Assembly (NCBI RefSeq): GCF_000701425.1
Contig: NZ_JNIW01000002.1
Span: forward strand, 89,293 to 153,292
DNA length: 64,000 nucleotides
Direction: 5' to 3'
Source: Deinococcus frigens DSM 12807
Lineage (GTDB): Bacteria; Deinococcota; Deinococci; Deinococcales; Deinococcaceae
Both the position numbers and the translations under genes were made by a program. Shown in pieces: positions 33,177 to 43,347 of the stretch. The notes beneath the pieces were generated by a model that did no database searches, was not told the origin of the DNA, and saw only the letters and a program-made list of their open reading frames with translations. The first letter of the stretch is position 1. Each line of letters opens with the position of its first letter.

Positions 33177-34418
33177 TTACTTCAGCAGCGGGGCCAGATC
33201 GCGCTGCATTTCTTTCAGCGCAGTGTCCACGGTCTTGCTGCCCGCTATGGCGGCGGAGACGTTGTTGCGGATGATCTCGCTGACCTTGGGGTAATTGGGC
33301 GTGACGGGGCGTGGGCGGGCTTTGAGGACCACCGGGTAGAGTGCCTTGAAATGCGGGTTGGCGGCCAGCACCTTGGGATCGTTGTACAGGCTTTTGCGGA
33401 CGGGCAGGTACGCGCCGTTGATCGCCATGTCGCGCTGCACATTGGTGCTCGCCATGAATTGCAGCAGCTTGACCGCTTCCTTCTTGTGCTGTCCGTAGGC
33501 ATTGACGCCCCACTGCCAGCCGCCGGTGCAGGTGGCGCTGGCGTTCTTGCCGAACGACGGCAGCGCCGCGACGCCCACATTGCCCTTGACGGTGGTGGGC
33601 TGCGGGCTGTTGCCCTGGAAGTGCGCCCAGGCGTAGCTCCAGTTCAGGCCCAGCGCCACGTCCCCGGCCTGGAACTGCTGGCGCGAGTCGTCGGTCTTCA
33701 TCTCGGCGCTGGCCGGGGAAGACAGCTTGGACTTGACCGAGTCCACCAGGAAGCCCAGCCCCTGCTTGCCCGCCGCGCTGTCCACGTTGGCCACGTCGCC
33801 GCCAGCGGTCCACAGCGTTTCCAGGAAGTTGCAGACGGTTCCCTCGATGGGCGCGCCCTGGAAGTTGAAGCCCTGCATCTTGCCGCCCTCGCCCTTCTGA
33901 ATTTTGGCGGCGGTGGCGCTTAACTCGTCCCAGGTGGTGGGCACCTTGGCCTTGTACTTGGTGAGCAGGTCCTTGCGGTAGTACAGGAACTGCGAATCGG
34001 TAAAGGCGGGCATGGCGTACAGCTTGCCGCCATAGGTGGCCGCGCTGATCGGGCCGGGCAAAAAGGACTTGAGGTAGGCGTCGGTGCCGCCCAGGTAGCT
34101 GTTGAGCGGCTCGGCCCAGCCCGCCGCGCCGAAGGTGGCGGTGCGGACCACGTCGATTAGAAAAATATCCAGGGTGTCGTCGCGGGCGGCCAGCACGGTG
34201 GTCAGGTACTGGTTCTGCGCCTCGCTGGTGGCCCCGCCGGTCTCGATCTTGATCTTGATGTCGGGATTGGCCTTTTCATAGCGGTCAAACAGCGGCTGGA
34301 ACACCTCGGGGCGCAGTTGGCTGCCCATGAAGACGTTCAGGGTGGTCACGGCACTGGCCGAGGTGGTCAGGGCGGCGGAAACGACGAGGGCAACGGACAA
34401 CAACAAGCGGCTACGCAT
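33177..34418 (-). CDS. extracellular sugar-binding protein (family 1) of ABC importer
   Basis: The 413-residue protein has a signal peptide (LLLSVALVVSAALTTSASAV) and the family 1 binding-protein fold: TLNVFMGSQLRPEVFQPLFD, LDIFLIDVVRTATFGAAGWA, ALGLNWSYAWAHFQGNSPQP, and an MQRDLAPLLK C-terminus. It would deliver a sugar or oligosaccharide to the MalF/MalG-type permeases downstream. GGAGG lies 9 nt before the ATG. The ligand is not identifiable from sequence. Confidence 0.88.
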   Translation of the reverse strand: MRSRLLLSVALVVSAALTTSASAVTTLNVFMGSQLRPEVFQPLFDRYEKANPDIKIKIETGGATSEAQNQYLTTVLAARDDTLDIFLIDVVRTATFGAAGWAEPLNSYLGGTDAYLKSFLPGPISAATYGGKLYAMPAFTDSQFLYYRKDLLTKYKAKVPTTWDELSATAAKIQKGEGGKMQGFNFQGAPIEGTVCNFLETLWTAGGDVANVDSAAGKQGLGFLVDSVKSKLSSPASAEMKTDDSRQQFQAGDVALGLNWSYAWAHFQGNSPQPTTVKGNVGVAALPSFGKNASATCTGGWQWGVNAYGQHKKEAVKLLQFMASTNVQRDMAINGAYLPVRKSLYNDPKVLAANPHFKALYPVVLKARPRPVTPNYPKVSEIIRNNVSAAIAGSKTVDTALKEMQRDLAPLLK

Positions 34419-34584
34419 AGGTGGAACCTCCAGGGTGGATCAGGCGTCCGGTTTGACGCCAGCTCAGTTAATGGTTCCCTTAAAGTAGCACTTTCTGGGT
34501 GGGTGCCAGCGAAGTGTGAACCGCGTCGCCGTGGGTGACTGAATCGATCAAGTGGAGCGTGGCCTGAAGGGATTTTTTGCGCTC

Positions 34585-34590
34585 TAAACT
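34585..34590 (+). promoter_or_regulatory. leaderless -10 box of pepF
   Basis: TAAACT lies 6 nt before the ATG at 34597. Confidence 0.65.
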
Positions 34591-34596
34591 GGGACC

Positions 34597-36393
34597 ATGA
34601 CTTCCACCGCGAATGTCCCGGAGATGCCCCGCTGGCGCACCGATGACCTGTACGCCAGCCTGTCTGACCCCAAGCTGGAGCAGGATCTGGAGGGGCTGCG
34701 CGCCGAAATCGCAGCCCTTGAAACGCTCCTCGACGACTTGGAGATCCGCAAGGACGGCCCCGCCGCCACTCCCAAGACCCTGGAACGTGTGCTGGACGCC
34801 ATGAACACCCTGAGTACGCACTCCGCCCCCATCGGGGCGTACCTGAACGCCTTTTTCACCACCGACAGCCGCGATGGGCTGGCCCAGAGCCGCATGGCCG
34901 CCTTCACCACCCTGACGCTGCCGCTGGGGCCGCTGCGCTCGCGGCTGACCGCGTGGCTGGGGGGGCTGAGCGACGCGCAACTGTCCAGTCTGTTGGCCGA
35001 TTCCGAGACCGCCCGGAGCCACGAGCACTTTCTGCGCCGCGCCGTGCAGCTCGCCCACTACCAGATGTCCCCGCCTGAAGAAGACCTGGCCGCCCGTCTG
35101 CGTCCCAGCGGAGCCGGGGGCTGGTCCAAGCTGGCTGGGAATGTCAGCAGCCAGCTTAAGGGCGAGTTCCGGGGCCAGCGCTTGCCCGTGACCGCCCTGC
35201 GCGCCCTCGCCAGCGACGCGGACGAGGCGGTGCGCCGCGACGCTTTCGAGGCCGAGATCGCCGCCTGGAAATCCTCGGAGGTGGTTTTCGCCGCCGCCCT
35301 GAACGGCGTCAAGGGCGAGGAAGGCACCCTGGCCCGGCGGCGCGGCTTCGCGGACGCGGTGGCCCCCAGCCTGCTGACCCACGGCATTGACCGCCAGACG
35401 CTGGATGCCATGCAGGGCGCGGTGGTGCGCTCCTTTCCCAATTTCCGGCGTTACTTCGCCGCCAAGGCGCGGGCGTTGGGCAAGCCAAAGCTGGACTGGT
35501 GGGACATCCTGGCCCCGGTGGGCAGTTCTGAAACTGAGTGGACGTACGGCGCGGGAACGGAATTTGTGCAGCGGCAATTCCGAGGCTATTCCGCCCAGTT
35601 GGGCAACTTTGCCGCCGAGGCCTTTGAGGGCGAGTGGGTGGACGCTGGCCCGCGCGAGGGCAAACGCAGCGGGGCGTTTTGCATGCGCTGGACGCGGGGT
35701 AAGAGCCGCATTCTGATGAACCATGCCCCCAGCCTGGACAGCGTGTCCACCCTGGCGCACGAACTGGGCCACGGCTACCACAACGCCCGCCTGGCTGCCC
35801 TTGAACCCCTGCAACGCGAGACGCCCATGACCCTGGCCGAGACCGCCTCCATCTTCTGCGAAACGGTGGTGCAAAACGCCGCGCTGGAGGGCGCGACGGG
35901 GCCGGAACGCCTGTCCGTGCTAGAAACCAGCCTGATGGGCCACGCGCAGGTGGTGGTGGACATCCACAGCCGCTTCCTGTTCGAGCGGGCGGTCTTTGAG
36001 CGCCGGGAGGGGGGTGACCTCAACCCGAACGAGTTCAATGACCTGATGACCTGGGCGCAGCGCGAGACCTACGGCGATGCGCTGGATACGCTGCACCCGT
36101 ATATGTGGGCGGTCAAGCCGCACTATTACAGCCTGGCGTTCTATAACTACCCATACACCTTTGGCCTGCTGTTCGGCCTGGGCCTGTACGCGCAATATGT
36201 GGCGGCGCGCGAGGCCGGAACCCAGGCCGAGTTCCAGACCCGTTACGACGAGTTGCTGGCCTCCACCGGACGCGCGGACCCCCTGACCCTGGCGGCCCGT
36301 TTTGGCATCGATCTGCACGCCTCCGACTTCTGGGAAGGCAGCCTGGACGTGATCCGGCGGCAGATCGGGGCGTATGAGGAGGCGGTGGGGTGA
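34597..36393 (+). CDS. pepF: oligoendopeptidase F (M3 family)
   Basis: The 598-residue cytoplasmic zinc peptidase cleaves short peptides. The metal site is LAHELGHGYHNARLAALEPL (HExxH near residue 387), with the third ligand in LAETASIFCETVVQNAALEG. The N-terminal helical region contains the PepF-type RWRTDDLYASLSDPKLEQDL. It is leaderless and opens a run of plus-strand genes through the P1 peptidase, Nudix and HIT genes. Confidence 0.94.
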   Translation: MTSTANVPEMPRWRTDDLYASLSDPKLEQDLEGLRAEIAALETLLDDLEIRKDGPAATPKTLERVLDAMNTLSTHSAPIGAYLNAFFTTDSRDGLAQSRMAAFTTLTLPLGPLRSRLTAWLGGLSDAQLSSLLADSETARSHEHFLRRAVQLAHYQMSPPEEDLAARLRPSGAGGWSKLAGNVSSQLKGEFRGQRLPVTALRALASDADEAVRRDAFEAEIAAWKSSEVVFAAALNGVKGEEGTLARRRGFADAVAPSLLTHGIDRQTLDAMQGAVVRSFPNFRRYFAAKARALGKPKLDWWDILAPVGSSETEWTYGAGTEFVQRQFRGYSAQLGNFAAEAFEGEWVDAGPREGKRSGAFCMRWTRGKSRILMNHAPSLDSVSTLAHELGHGYHNARLAALEPLQRETPMTLAETASIFCETVVQNAALEGATGPERLSVLETSLMGHAQVVVDIHSRFLFERAVFERREGGDLNPNEFNDLMTWAQRETYGDALDTLHPYMWAVKPHYYSLAFYNYPYTFGLLFGLGLYAQYVAAREAGTQAEFQTRYDELLASTGRADPLTLAARFGIDLHASDFWEGSLDVIRRQIGAYEEAVG

Positions 36394-36454
36394 GTGGAGG
36401 TCTGAGGTTCAGGGAACCGAGGGGTCCGAAACTGTTCACCGCGCGTCCCACCCC

Positions 36455-37357
36455 ATGACCAACACTACCCTGACTGCCATCCCCGGCTTTCGCGTCGGCC
36501 ACTGGACCGATGCTGTGGGCATGACCGGCTGCACCGTGATCCTTTGCCCGGATGCGGGCGCGGTGGCCTCCGCCTCCTTCCTGGGGCCAAGTCCGGGGAC
36601 GCGGGAGGGCGTGCTGCTGTCCCCCGACAAGAAGGTGGAGCGCATTCATGCTCTGCTGCTGACAGGGGGCAGCGCCTTTGGTCTGGCGGCGGCAAGCGGC
36701 GTGGTGCGTGTGCTGGAGGAGCGCGGCGTGGGCCATGAAACGCCGTGGGCGCGGGTGCCGATTGTTCCGGCGGCGGTGGTCTATGACCTGGGCGTGGGCG
36801 ATCCCCTGGCCCGGCCCGGCGAGAGGGAGGGTGAGGCGGCGGCGCGGTCGGCCTCTTCCCGTCCCGTCCTGCGTGGGCGTGTGGGCGCAGGAACCGGAAC
36901 CACGGCGGGCAAATACCTGGGCGGTCAGGGCGCGGTTCCCGGCGGCCTGGGCAGCGTGATGCTGGCGCGGTACGGCTTGACCGTGGGCGCATTGGCGGTG
37001 GTCAATCCGATTGGCGACGTGCTGGACGAACACGGCGGCGTACTGGCTGGGCCGGGAACGGGGCCGGGAGCGGTCTCGTTTATCCCAGGTGACGTGGAGA
37101 ACACCACTTTAATTGCTGTTGTCACCGAACACAGCCTGAGCAAGGCCGATTGCCGCCGCCTGGCCGACGCCGCGCAGACCGCGCTGGGCCGCGTGATTCA
37201 CCCCAGCCATACCTACTGGGACGGTGACGCCGCCTTCATGCTCAGCAGTTGCACCAAACTGCCCGCCGATCCCCTGCTGCTGGGCGCACTGGTGCAGGAA
37301 GCCGTCTGCGCGGCGGTGCGCGACGCGGTACGGATAGCGAATGGAATGGATGTGTAA
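36455..37357 (+). CDS. P1 family peptidase (DmpA/NylC-like N-terminal nucleophile hydrolase)
   Basis: The 300-residue protein matches the self-cleaving P1/T4 family (L-aminopeptidase, D-esterase, nylon-oligomer hydrolase). Segments include IPGFRVGHWTDAVGMTGCTV, HALLLTGGSAFGLAAASGVV and GRVGAGTGTTAGKYL. The likely autoprocessing site is Asn-Thr in DVENTTLIAVVTEHSL near residue 220; the second subunit would begin at that Thr nucleophile. The start at ATG 36455 is where homology begins. Native substrates of these enzymes are poorly known. Confidence 0.85.
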   Translation: MTNTTLTAIPGFRVGHWTDAVGMTGCTVILCPDAGAVASASFLGPSPGTREGVLLSPDKKVERIHALLLTGGSAFGLAAASGVVRVLEERGVGHETPWARVPIVPAAVVYDLGVGDPLARPGEREGEAAARSASSRPVLRGRVGAGTGTTAGKYLGGQGAVPGGLGSVMLARYGLTVGALAVVNPIGDVLDEHGGVLAGPGTGPGAVSFIPGDVENTTLIAVVTEHSLSKADCRRLADAAQTALGRVIHPSHTYWDGDAAFMLSSCTKLPADPLLLGALVQEAVCAAVRDAVRIANGMDV

Positions 37358-37360
37358 GAT
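37355..37360 (+). promoter_or_regulatory. leaderless -10 box of the first tandem Nudix gene
   Basis: TAAGAT overlaps the TAA stop of the P1 peptidase and lies 6 nt before the GTG at 37367, so the Nudix genes can be expressed apart from the peptidase. Confidence 0.6.
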
Positions 37361-37366
37361 ACTCAG

Positions 37367-37810
37367 GTGAGTACACTTGACTATGTCGGTGATCTTCGGC
37401 TGATGGTTGGCACGCGGCCCGTCAATTTCGTTGGCGCGGCGGGCGTCATCGTCAATGGAAACGGCGAGTTGCTGTTGCTGCGGCGGGTGGGGGCGGATTC
37501 CTGGGGCCTGGTCACGGGCATCAGCGAACTGGGCGAGGCCCTGGCAGACACGCTCAGGCGCGAGGCGTCGGAAGAAACGGGGCTGAGCATCGGCGCGGTG
37601 GAGCTGCTGGAAATGCTCAGCCCCGAACAACTCGCACAGGTGGCGAACGGCGATCAGTTTTACAGCTACACCGCCCTGTTCCGCGTGACCGAATGGAGCG
37701 GAACGCCTGTGCCGGACGGCGTGGAAATCGCGGAGGCGCGGTTCTTCTCTCTTGGCGATTTGCCCCCGTTGAACCGCCTGGGCCGCAAAGCTCAGGAGTG
37801 GCTGGCGTGA
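37367..37810 (+). CDS. Nudix hydrolase (first of a tandem pair)
   Basis: The 147-residue protein has a complete Nudix box, GISELGEALADTLRREASEE ending in TGLS (near residues 55-77). It should hydrolyse a nucleoside diphosphate linked to another moiety. It is a clear paralogue of the next gene: both begin DYVxDLRxxxGxxPVNxVG and share WxGxPVPDGxE near the C-terminus. GTG start, leaderless; its TGA overlaps the next GTG (GTGA). Confidence 0.9.
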   Translation: MSTLDYVGDLRLMVGTRPVNFVGAAGVIVNGNGELLLLRRVGADSWGLVTGISELGEALADTLRREASEETGLSIGAVELLEMLSPEQLAQVANGDQFYSYTALFRVTEWSGTPVPDGVEIAEARFFSLGDLPPLNRLGRKAQEWLA

Positions 37811-38259
37811 ATTACGTCCGTGATCTGCGGGCGCTGATCGGTCACGCGCCCGTCAACTGGGTGGGCGTGTGTGCGCTGGTGCTGAATGCCGCAAACGAAG
37901 TCCTGCTGCAACGCCGCACCGATACCGGCGGCTGGGGAACCCTGGGCGGCATCGCGGAACTGGGCGAGGAGCTGCCCGAAACACTGCGCCGCGAACTGTG
38001 GGAGGAGGCAAGGCTCACGCCGATTGACCCGCAATTTCTGACCGTCATCAGCGGGCCACAGACCTACCAGAAACTCCCCAATGGCGACGAGTTCTATCAG
38101 GTGGTGGCGGTCTACGTGGTGCGCGAGTGGGATGGGGAGCCTGTGCCAGACGGCGAGGAAGGCACGGAGCTGAGATTTTTTGCTCTGGATGACTTACCCG
38201 CCCCACTTGGCCCGGTGGACGGCGAGGCGCTGGAGCTGTTGTGGTTGGGACTGCAATGA
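37807..38259 (+). CDS. Nudix hydrolase (second of a tandem pair)
   Basis: The 150-residue paralogue of the preceding gene has the box GIAELGEELPETLRRELWEE followed by ARL, so the conserved final Gly is Arg here (EExG becomes EEAR). The catalytic Glu cluster REL-WEE is retained, so activity is plausible with altered geometry. It starts at a GTG overlapping the upstream TGA and ends with an ATGA overlap into the HIT gene, giving strict translational coupling across three genes. Confidence 0.88.
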   Translation: MNYVRDLRALIGHAPVNWVGVCALVLNAANEVLLQRRTDTGGWGTLGGIAELGEELPETLRRELWEEARLTPIDPQFLTVISGPQTYQKLPNGDEFYQVVAVYVVREWDGEPVPDGEEGTELRFFALDDLPAPLGPVDGEALELLWLGLQ

Positions 38260-38753
38260 CACACGCGCCTGGGGGATACGTGTGTCCGTTCTGCCTGCTG
38301 GCCGGGGGAATCGTAGGTGAGCAGGTCTGGAGCCGTCCGGCAGACCTTATCTACCGGGATGATCTGGTGCTGGCTTTCGTGGCTGCCGGGCCATTTCCCG
38401 GCGCGTTCGGTGCTAACTACCCAGGGCATGTGCTGATCGTTCCGCTGGCCCATATCGAGAATATTTACGATTTGCCTGATCACCTCGCTGCCCGGATTCA
38501 TGCTCTGGCCCGCCGGATGGCGCTAGCCCTTAAAGCCATCAGAGATTGCCAGGGCACGAGCACCCGTCAGCACAACGAACCTGCCGGAAATCAGGATGTA
38601 TGGCACTTTCATTTGCATGTTTTCCCGCGCTGGCAGGGTGGCGGGCTGTATTCCGCGCGCCGGGTGCGGCTTCCCGACGAGGTACGGGCCACACAGGCAG
38701 CCCGGCTGCGCCTCGCGTTGCTGGATGTATTGCGGCAGCTTTCACTGGTCTGA
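38256..38753 (+). CDS. HIT family nucleotide hydrolase/transferase
   Basis: The 165-residue protein carries the histidine triad DVWHFHLHVFPRW (H-x-H-x-H, near residue 117) and an N-terminal CPFC that may bind zinc, as in HinT/Ap4A-hydrolase-like members. It would act on AMP-linked or dinucleoside polyphosphate substrates. It overlaps the second Nudix gene by 4 bp. Its stop TGA (38751-38753) lies in the left terminal repeat of a family-2 element, so the insertion may have set the present C-terminus. Confidence 0.88.
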   Translation: MTHAPGGYVCPFCLLAGGIVGEQVWSRPADLIYRDDLVLAFVAAGPFPGAFGANYPGHVLIVPLAHIENIYDLPDHLAARIHALARRMALALKAIRDCQGTSTRQHNEPAGNQDVWHFHLHVFPRWQGGGLYSARRVRLPDEVRATQAARLRLALLDVLRQLSLV

Positions 38754-38877
38754 TACGGATTCTGTCTGTTCCGTGCATGAATTGGAAGTGCACCGGTTGA
38801 TGCACTGCGCGCCCGGAACCCGTATCTCTCCGTAGCACTCGGCTCGGATGTTCAGCACTTTTTGATCGGAGTCCGCT
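38749..38877 (+). repeat. small dispersed repeat, family 2, copy 2
   Basis: It begins GTCTGATACGGATTCTGTC and ends ATCGGAGTCCGC. Internal matches to the copy at 2443-2624 (reverse-complemented) include TGTTCCGTGCATGAATTGG, CCCGGAACCCGT and CTCGGATGTT. About 130 bp, shorter than copy 1 by an internal deletion. Noncoding. Confidence 0.6.
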
Positions 38878-38943
38878 TTGGCCCTTCCTTAAACTTGTGG
38901 CCTATGGCCCGGTGGTGCGCCCAGCGCCACCGCACCGTGAGGC

Positions 38944-39267
38944 ATGCTCGCCTTTCATCCCCAGATGTTCGTGCGGATCGTGGAGCTTGATGGCCCGCGC
39001 GCCCCGGTGCCACGCCCCTTGCAAAGCGGCTTCTTGGAAAGCCGGGCCTACCGTGTGGTGGGTGTCTACAACCCCTCGGAAACCTCGGACGCGTACTTCA
39101 TCCTGCCCAATGACCAGGATGAGCTGTGGTTCATCTGTCAGCGTCATCTGCGCTTTGCCGGGCTGCACGACACGGCGGCGCATCATCTGGACTGGCCGTG
39201 CTCGCCAGGGCGTCGGGCTGAAGGTGGGGCCGCCGCGTCAGCGTCAGCCGCGCGCCCACCAGCCTGA
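38944..39267 (+). CDS. hypothetical protein, convergent and overlapping with GNAT gene
   Basis: The 107-residue frame has coding-like codon use over its first 85 residues: [60 protein letters not shown]. Its last 45 codons run into the 3' end of the opposite-strand GNAT gene (137-bp overlap), where composition becomes Ala/Arg-rich. An alternative start is the ATG at 38965 (MFVRIVEL). I do not recognise the family. It lies directly after a family-2 repeat. Confidence 0.6.
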   Translation: MLAFHPQMFVRIVELDGPRAPVPRPLQSGFLESRAYRVVGVYNPSETSDAYFILPNDQDELWFICQRHLRFAGLHDTAAHHLDWPCSPGRRAEGGAAASASAARPPA

Positions 39268-39955
39268 ACCCGGCCCGCTCCACGTTGCGCTCGCTGCCCG
39301 TCCCCGGCGTGACGAACACGCTGGCGAGGTCTGCCCCGGCCTGTGCGGCGACATTCAAGCGGTCAGCCAGCAGCGCGGTTTGCAGGCCCCGCCCCTGGAA
39401 CTCTGGCAGCGTGGCGGTGCCGTGAAAGGCGGCGACGCCCTCCGTGATGCTCAGGGCGGCGGTGGCGGCGGGCGCGGCGTCCATGTCTGCCACGAAAAGC
39501 TGCGTTCCGGGGGCGTTCGCCACAACGGCCATGATTTCCTCTGTTCCTGGCCCAAAGGCCCGCGCGGCCAGGACAGCCCAGGCCTCGGCCCCTTCTGACC
39601 GAATTTGAGTTGGAGGTTGCTCGGGCAAGTTCGTCAGGTCGTGAATGTAAGCGTGCAGCAGGTAATCCAGCTCGTAGCCACGTTCTTTCAGCAGCGGCAG
39701 CACCGGAGACGCGAAGGCCGAGAGCAGATGCAGTGTGGCAGGCTGATCGTGCTGGACGCTGAACGCCTCAAACGCGTTCAGCTCCCCGGCGGTGGGCGGG
39801 CGCGTGCCGTCGTGCCACGCCGTATCCACAGGCAGATTTGGCCCGGCGTGGACGGCCACCAGCGGACCAAACTGTGCCGTCTCGCCCGTGCGTCCGTAAC
39901 GCCTGTGCGCCGCCGCCTCCGCGTGGGCCAGCCGGGTCAGAATGTCTATATTCAT
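39131..39955 (-). CDS. GNAT family N-acetyltransferase
   Basis: The 274-residue protein has two regions. The C-terminal GNAT domain shows [20 protein letters not shown] with the acetyl-CoA loop [13 protein letters not shown] near residue 195, then [20 protein letters not shown]. The N-terminal half resembles a second, degenerate GNAT domain ([20 protein letters not shown]), as in two-domain members. The substrate is unknown. The ATG at 39955 sits 6 nt behind TACGCT. The last 40 or so residues overlap the opposite-strand hypothetical gene and look unstructured. Confidence 0.8.
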   Translation of the reverse strand: MNIDILTRLAHAEAAAHRRYGRTGETAQFGPLVAVHAGPNLPVDTAWHDGTRPPTAGELNAFEAFSVQHDQPATLHLLSAFASPVLPLLKERGYELDYLLHAYIHDLTNLPEQPPTQIRSEGAEAWAVLAARAFGPGTEEIMAVVANAPGTQLFVADMDAAPAATAALSITEGVAAFHGTATLPEFQGRGLQTALLADRLNVAAQAGADLASVFVTPGTGSERNVERAGFRLVGARLTLTRRPHLQPDALASTASPDDAPPCRAARQSADDADR

Positions 39956-39961
39956 CCCGCC

Positions 39962-39967
39962 AGCGTA
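39962..39967 (-). promoter_or_regulatory. leaderless -10 box of the GNAT gene
   Basis: TACGCT on the minus strand, 6 nt before the ATG at 39955. Confidence 0.6.
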
Positions 39968-39998
39968 GCGCCCCGCATTTGTCCCCGCCTCCGCCCGC

Positions 39999-40004
39999 TA
40001 GCTT
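39999..40004 (+). promoter_or_regulatory. leaderless -10 box of the cobA-hemD fusion
   Basis: TAGCTT lies 7 nt before the ATG at 40012. Confidence 0.6.
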
Positions 40005-40011
40005 AGGCAGC

Positions 40012-41544
<1,533 letters not shown>

Positions 41545-41636
41545 GCGGTTTGCTGCAAGCGCCCTGTGCAGCTAGGCGCATCCAGGCGCATCCAGGCCGA
41601 CCCTCGCCCACCGCTGGCCCAAACCCTGAGCCGTGC

Positions 41637-41642
41637 TATACT
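41637..41642 (+). promoter_or_regulatory. -10 box of rpmF
   Basis: TATACT, about 100 nt ahead of the rpmF ATG, which has its own GAGGAG; so this gene has a conventional leader. Confidence 0.5.
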
Positions 41643-41742
41643 CCCGCCTGTTGCCTTCCCCGCGTCCAGCGGCGGGCCGAGTGCGCCCCAGCGGCACAAG
41701 CCACAGCGCTAAAAGTCACGGTGGCAAGAGGAGAATCACGAC

Positions 41743-41925
41743 ATGGCTAAACATCCCGTCCCCAAGAAGAAGACCAGCAAAAGCAAGCGCGACATGCGCC
41801 GCAGCCACCACGCGCTAAGCGCCCCCAACCTGTCCGAGTGCCCCCACTGTCACGCCAAGAAGCTCTCGCACCACATCTGCCCCAGTTGCGGCTATTACGA
41901 TGGCCGTCAGGTGCTGGCCGTCTAA
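41743..41925 (+). CDS. rpmF: 50S ribosomal protein L32
   Basis: The 60-residue L32 has the basic N-terminus [20 protein letters not shown] and a zinc ribbon [20 protein letters not shown] with both CxxC pairs, so it is the zinc-binding (C+) form. GAGGAGAA precedes the ATG. A strong terminator follows. Confidence 0.97.
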   Translation: MAKHPVPKKKTSKSKRDMRRSHHALSAPNLSECPHCHAKKLSHHICPSCGYYDGRQVLAV

Positions 41926-41945
41926 GCACGCCAGACTTAAAAGAG

Positions 41946-41968
41946 GCTCCCCGCGTGGGAGCTTTTTT
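41946..41968 (+). terminator. rpmF terminator
   Basis: GCTCCC and GGGAGC arms with a 5-nt loop, then TTTTTT. Confidence 0.88.
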
Positions 41969-42009
41969 CATTTCTCCCTTAACCTCCCGGCTCCGCGTTG
42001 ACTGCGCGT

Positions 42010-42015
42010 TATCCT
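42010..42015 (+). promoter_or_regulatory. leaderless -10 box of the M29 aminopeptidase gene
   Basis: TATCCT lies 6 nt before the ATG at 42022. Confidence 0.6.
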
Positions 42016-42021
42016 CCCCCC

Positions 42022-43254
42022 ATGAGTCTGACATTCGAGGAGAAATTGCAGAATTACGCGCGGCTGGCCGTCCGCGTCGGCTTGGGCCTGTGGGCGGGTC
42101 AGCGCGTGCTGGTGCAGGCCCCGGTGGATACCGCCCCCCTGGCCCGCGCCGTGGTGCGCGAGGCCTATGCGGCGGGTGCGTCCTTCGTGGACGTGCGCTG
42201 GGACGACGACGTGGTGCTGGCCCGCTTCGAGCTGGCCCCGGACGGCACCTTCGAGACCCTCAGCCAGTGGCGGGTGGACGCCGAGACCGAGACGGCGGGG
42301 GCGGGCGGCGCGGTCATCGCCATCCGCGCCACCAATCCCAATCTGCTGGGCGGGGTGGACGCCGCGCGGGTGGCGACGCATCAGAAGGCGCTGGCCGCCT
42401 ACCGCAAGCCCTACACCGAGCAGGTGATGACCAACCGCCTCAACTGGAATCTGATCAGCGCCCCGATTCCCGCCTGGGCGGAATTGATGTTCCCCGACGC
42501 GACTGCTGAAGAGGCGGTGGAAAAACAGTGGGACGCCATCTTTGCCGCCACCCGCGCCGACCAGCCTGATCCCGTGAAGGCGTAGCAGGAACACCTGGCG
42601 AACCTCAAGCGCCGCCGTGAGGTGCTGAACGCCAAGCAATATTCCGCCCTCCATTTCAGGGGCGGCGAGACCGATCTGACGGTGGGCCTGGCCGATGACC
42701 ACCTGTGGGGCGGCGGGGCGGCGGATACCCCCGGCGGCATCACCTTTACCGCCAATATTCCCACTGAGGAAGTCTGGACTGCCCCGCATCGGGGGCGTGT
42801 GGACGGCGTGGTGGTCAGCACCAAGCCGCTGTCGTACAACGGCACGCTGCTGGACGGCATCCGCATCGAGTTCAAGGACGGGCGTATCACGGGGGCCACC
42901 GCCAGCAAGGGACAGGCCACCCTGGAGAAGATGATCGACACCGACGAGGGCAGCCACCGTCTGGGCGAGGTGGCCCTGGTGCCGCACAGCAGCCCGATCT
43001 CCAGATCCGGCCTGCTGTTCATGAATACCTTGTATGACGAGAACGCCGCCAGCCACATCGCCATCGGCAGCGCCTACCGGGGCAACGTGAAGGGCGGCGT
43101 GGATATGAATGTGCAGGATTTTAACGCGAGGGGCGGCAACGACAGCCTGACCCATGTGGATTGGATGATCGGCAGCGGCGAGATGGACGTGGACGGCGTC
43201 ATGAAGGACGGCAGCCGCGAGCCGATGATGCGGGCGGGCGAATTCGTGATCTGA
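42022..43254 (+). pseudogene. M29 aminopeptidase with in-frame amber stop
   Basis: The full frame spans 411 codons, normal for AmpS/PepT-type metallo-aminopeptidases, but codon 188 is TAG (42583-42585). Protein similarity continues directly on both sides: QWDAIFAATRADQPDPVKA, stop, then QEHLANLKRRREVLNAKQYS. The metal-binding and catalytic half (HSSPISRSGLLFMNTLYDEN, NDSLTHVDWMIGSGEMDVDG) lies after the stop, so the truncated product should be inactive. No frameshift is present; a single base change, for example from a Trp TGG, would explain it. The ATG at 42622 lacks a ribosome binding site. Confidence 0.85.
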
Positions 43255-43336
43255 GCGCAGGGCGACAGTCTTTAAAGCTGTCCAGGTGGCCTCTGATAAG
43301 CCATCTGGACGGCTGTTTCTCTGGCTTCCAGAGATA

Positions 43337-43342
43337 TATCCT
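43337..43342 (+). promoter_or_regulatory. leaderless -10 box of the small gene at 43348
   Basis: TATCCT lies 5 nt before the ATG. Confidence 0.5.
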
Positions 43343-43347
43343 GATCC

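Noticed and set aside
29877..34418. Sulfonate importer feeding the SsuD-like enzyme
   Set aside because: The binding protein and permeases are of the sugar (MalEFG-type) class, and a 240-bp spacer with a REP-like element separates them from ssuD.
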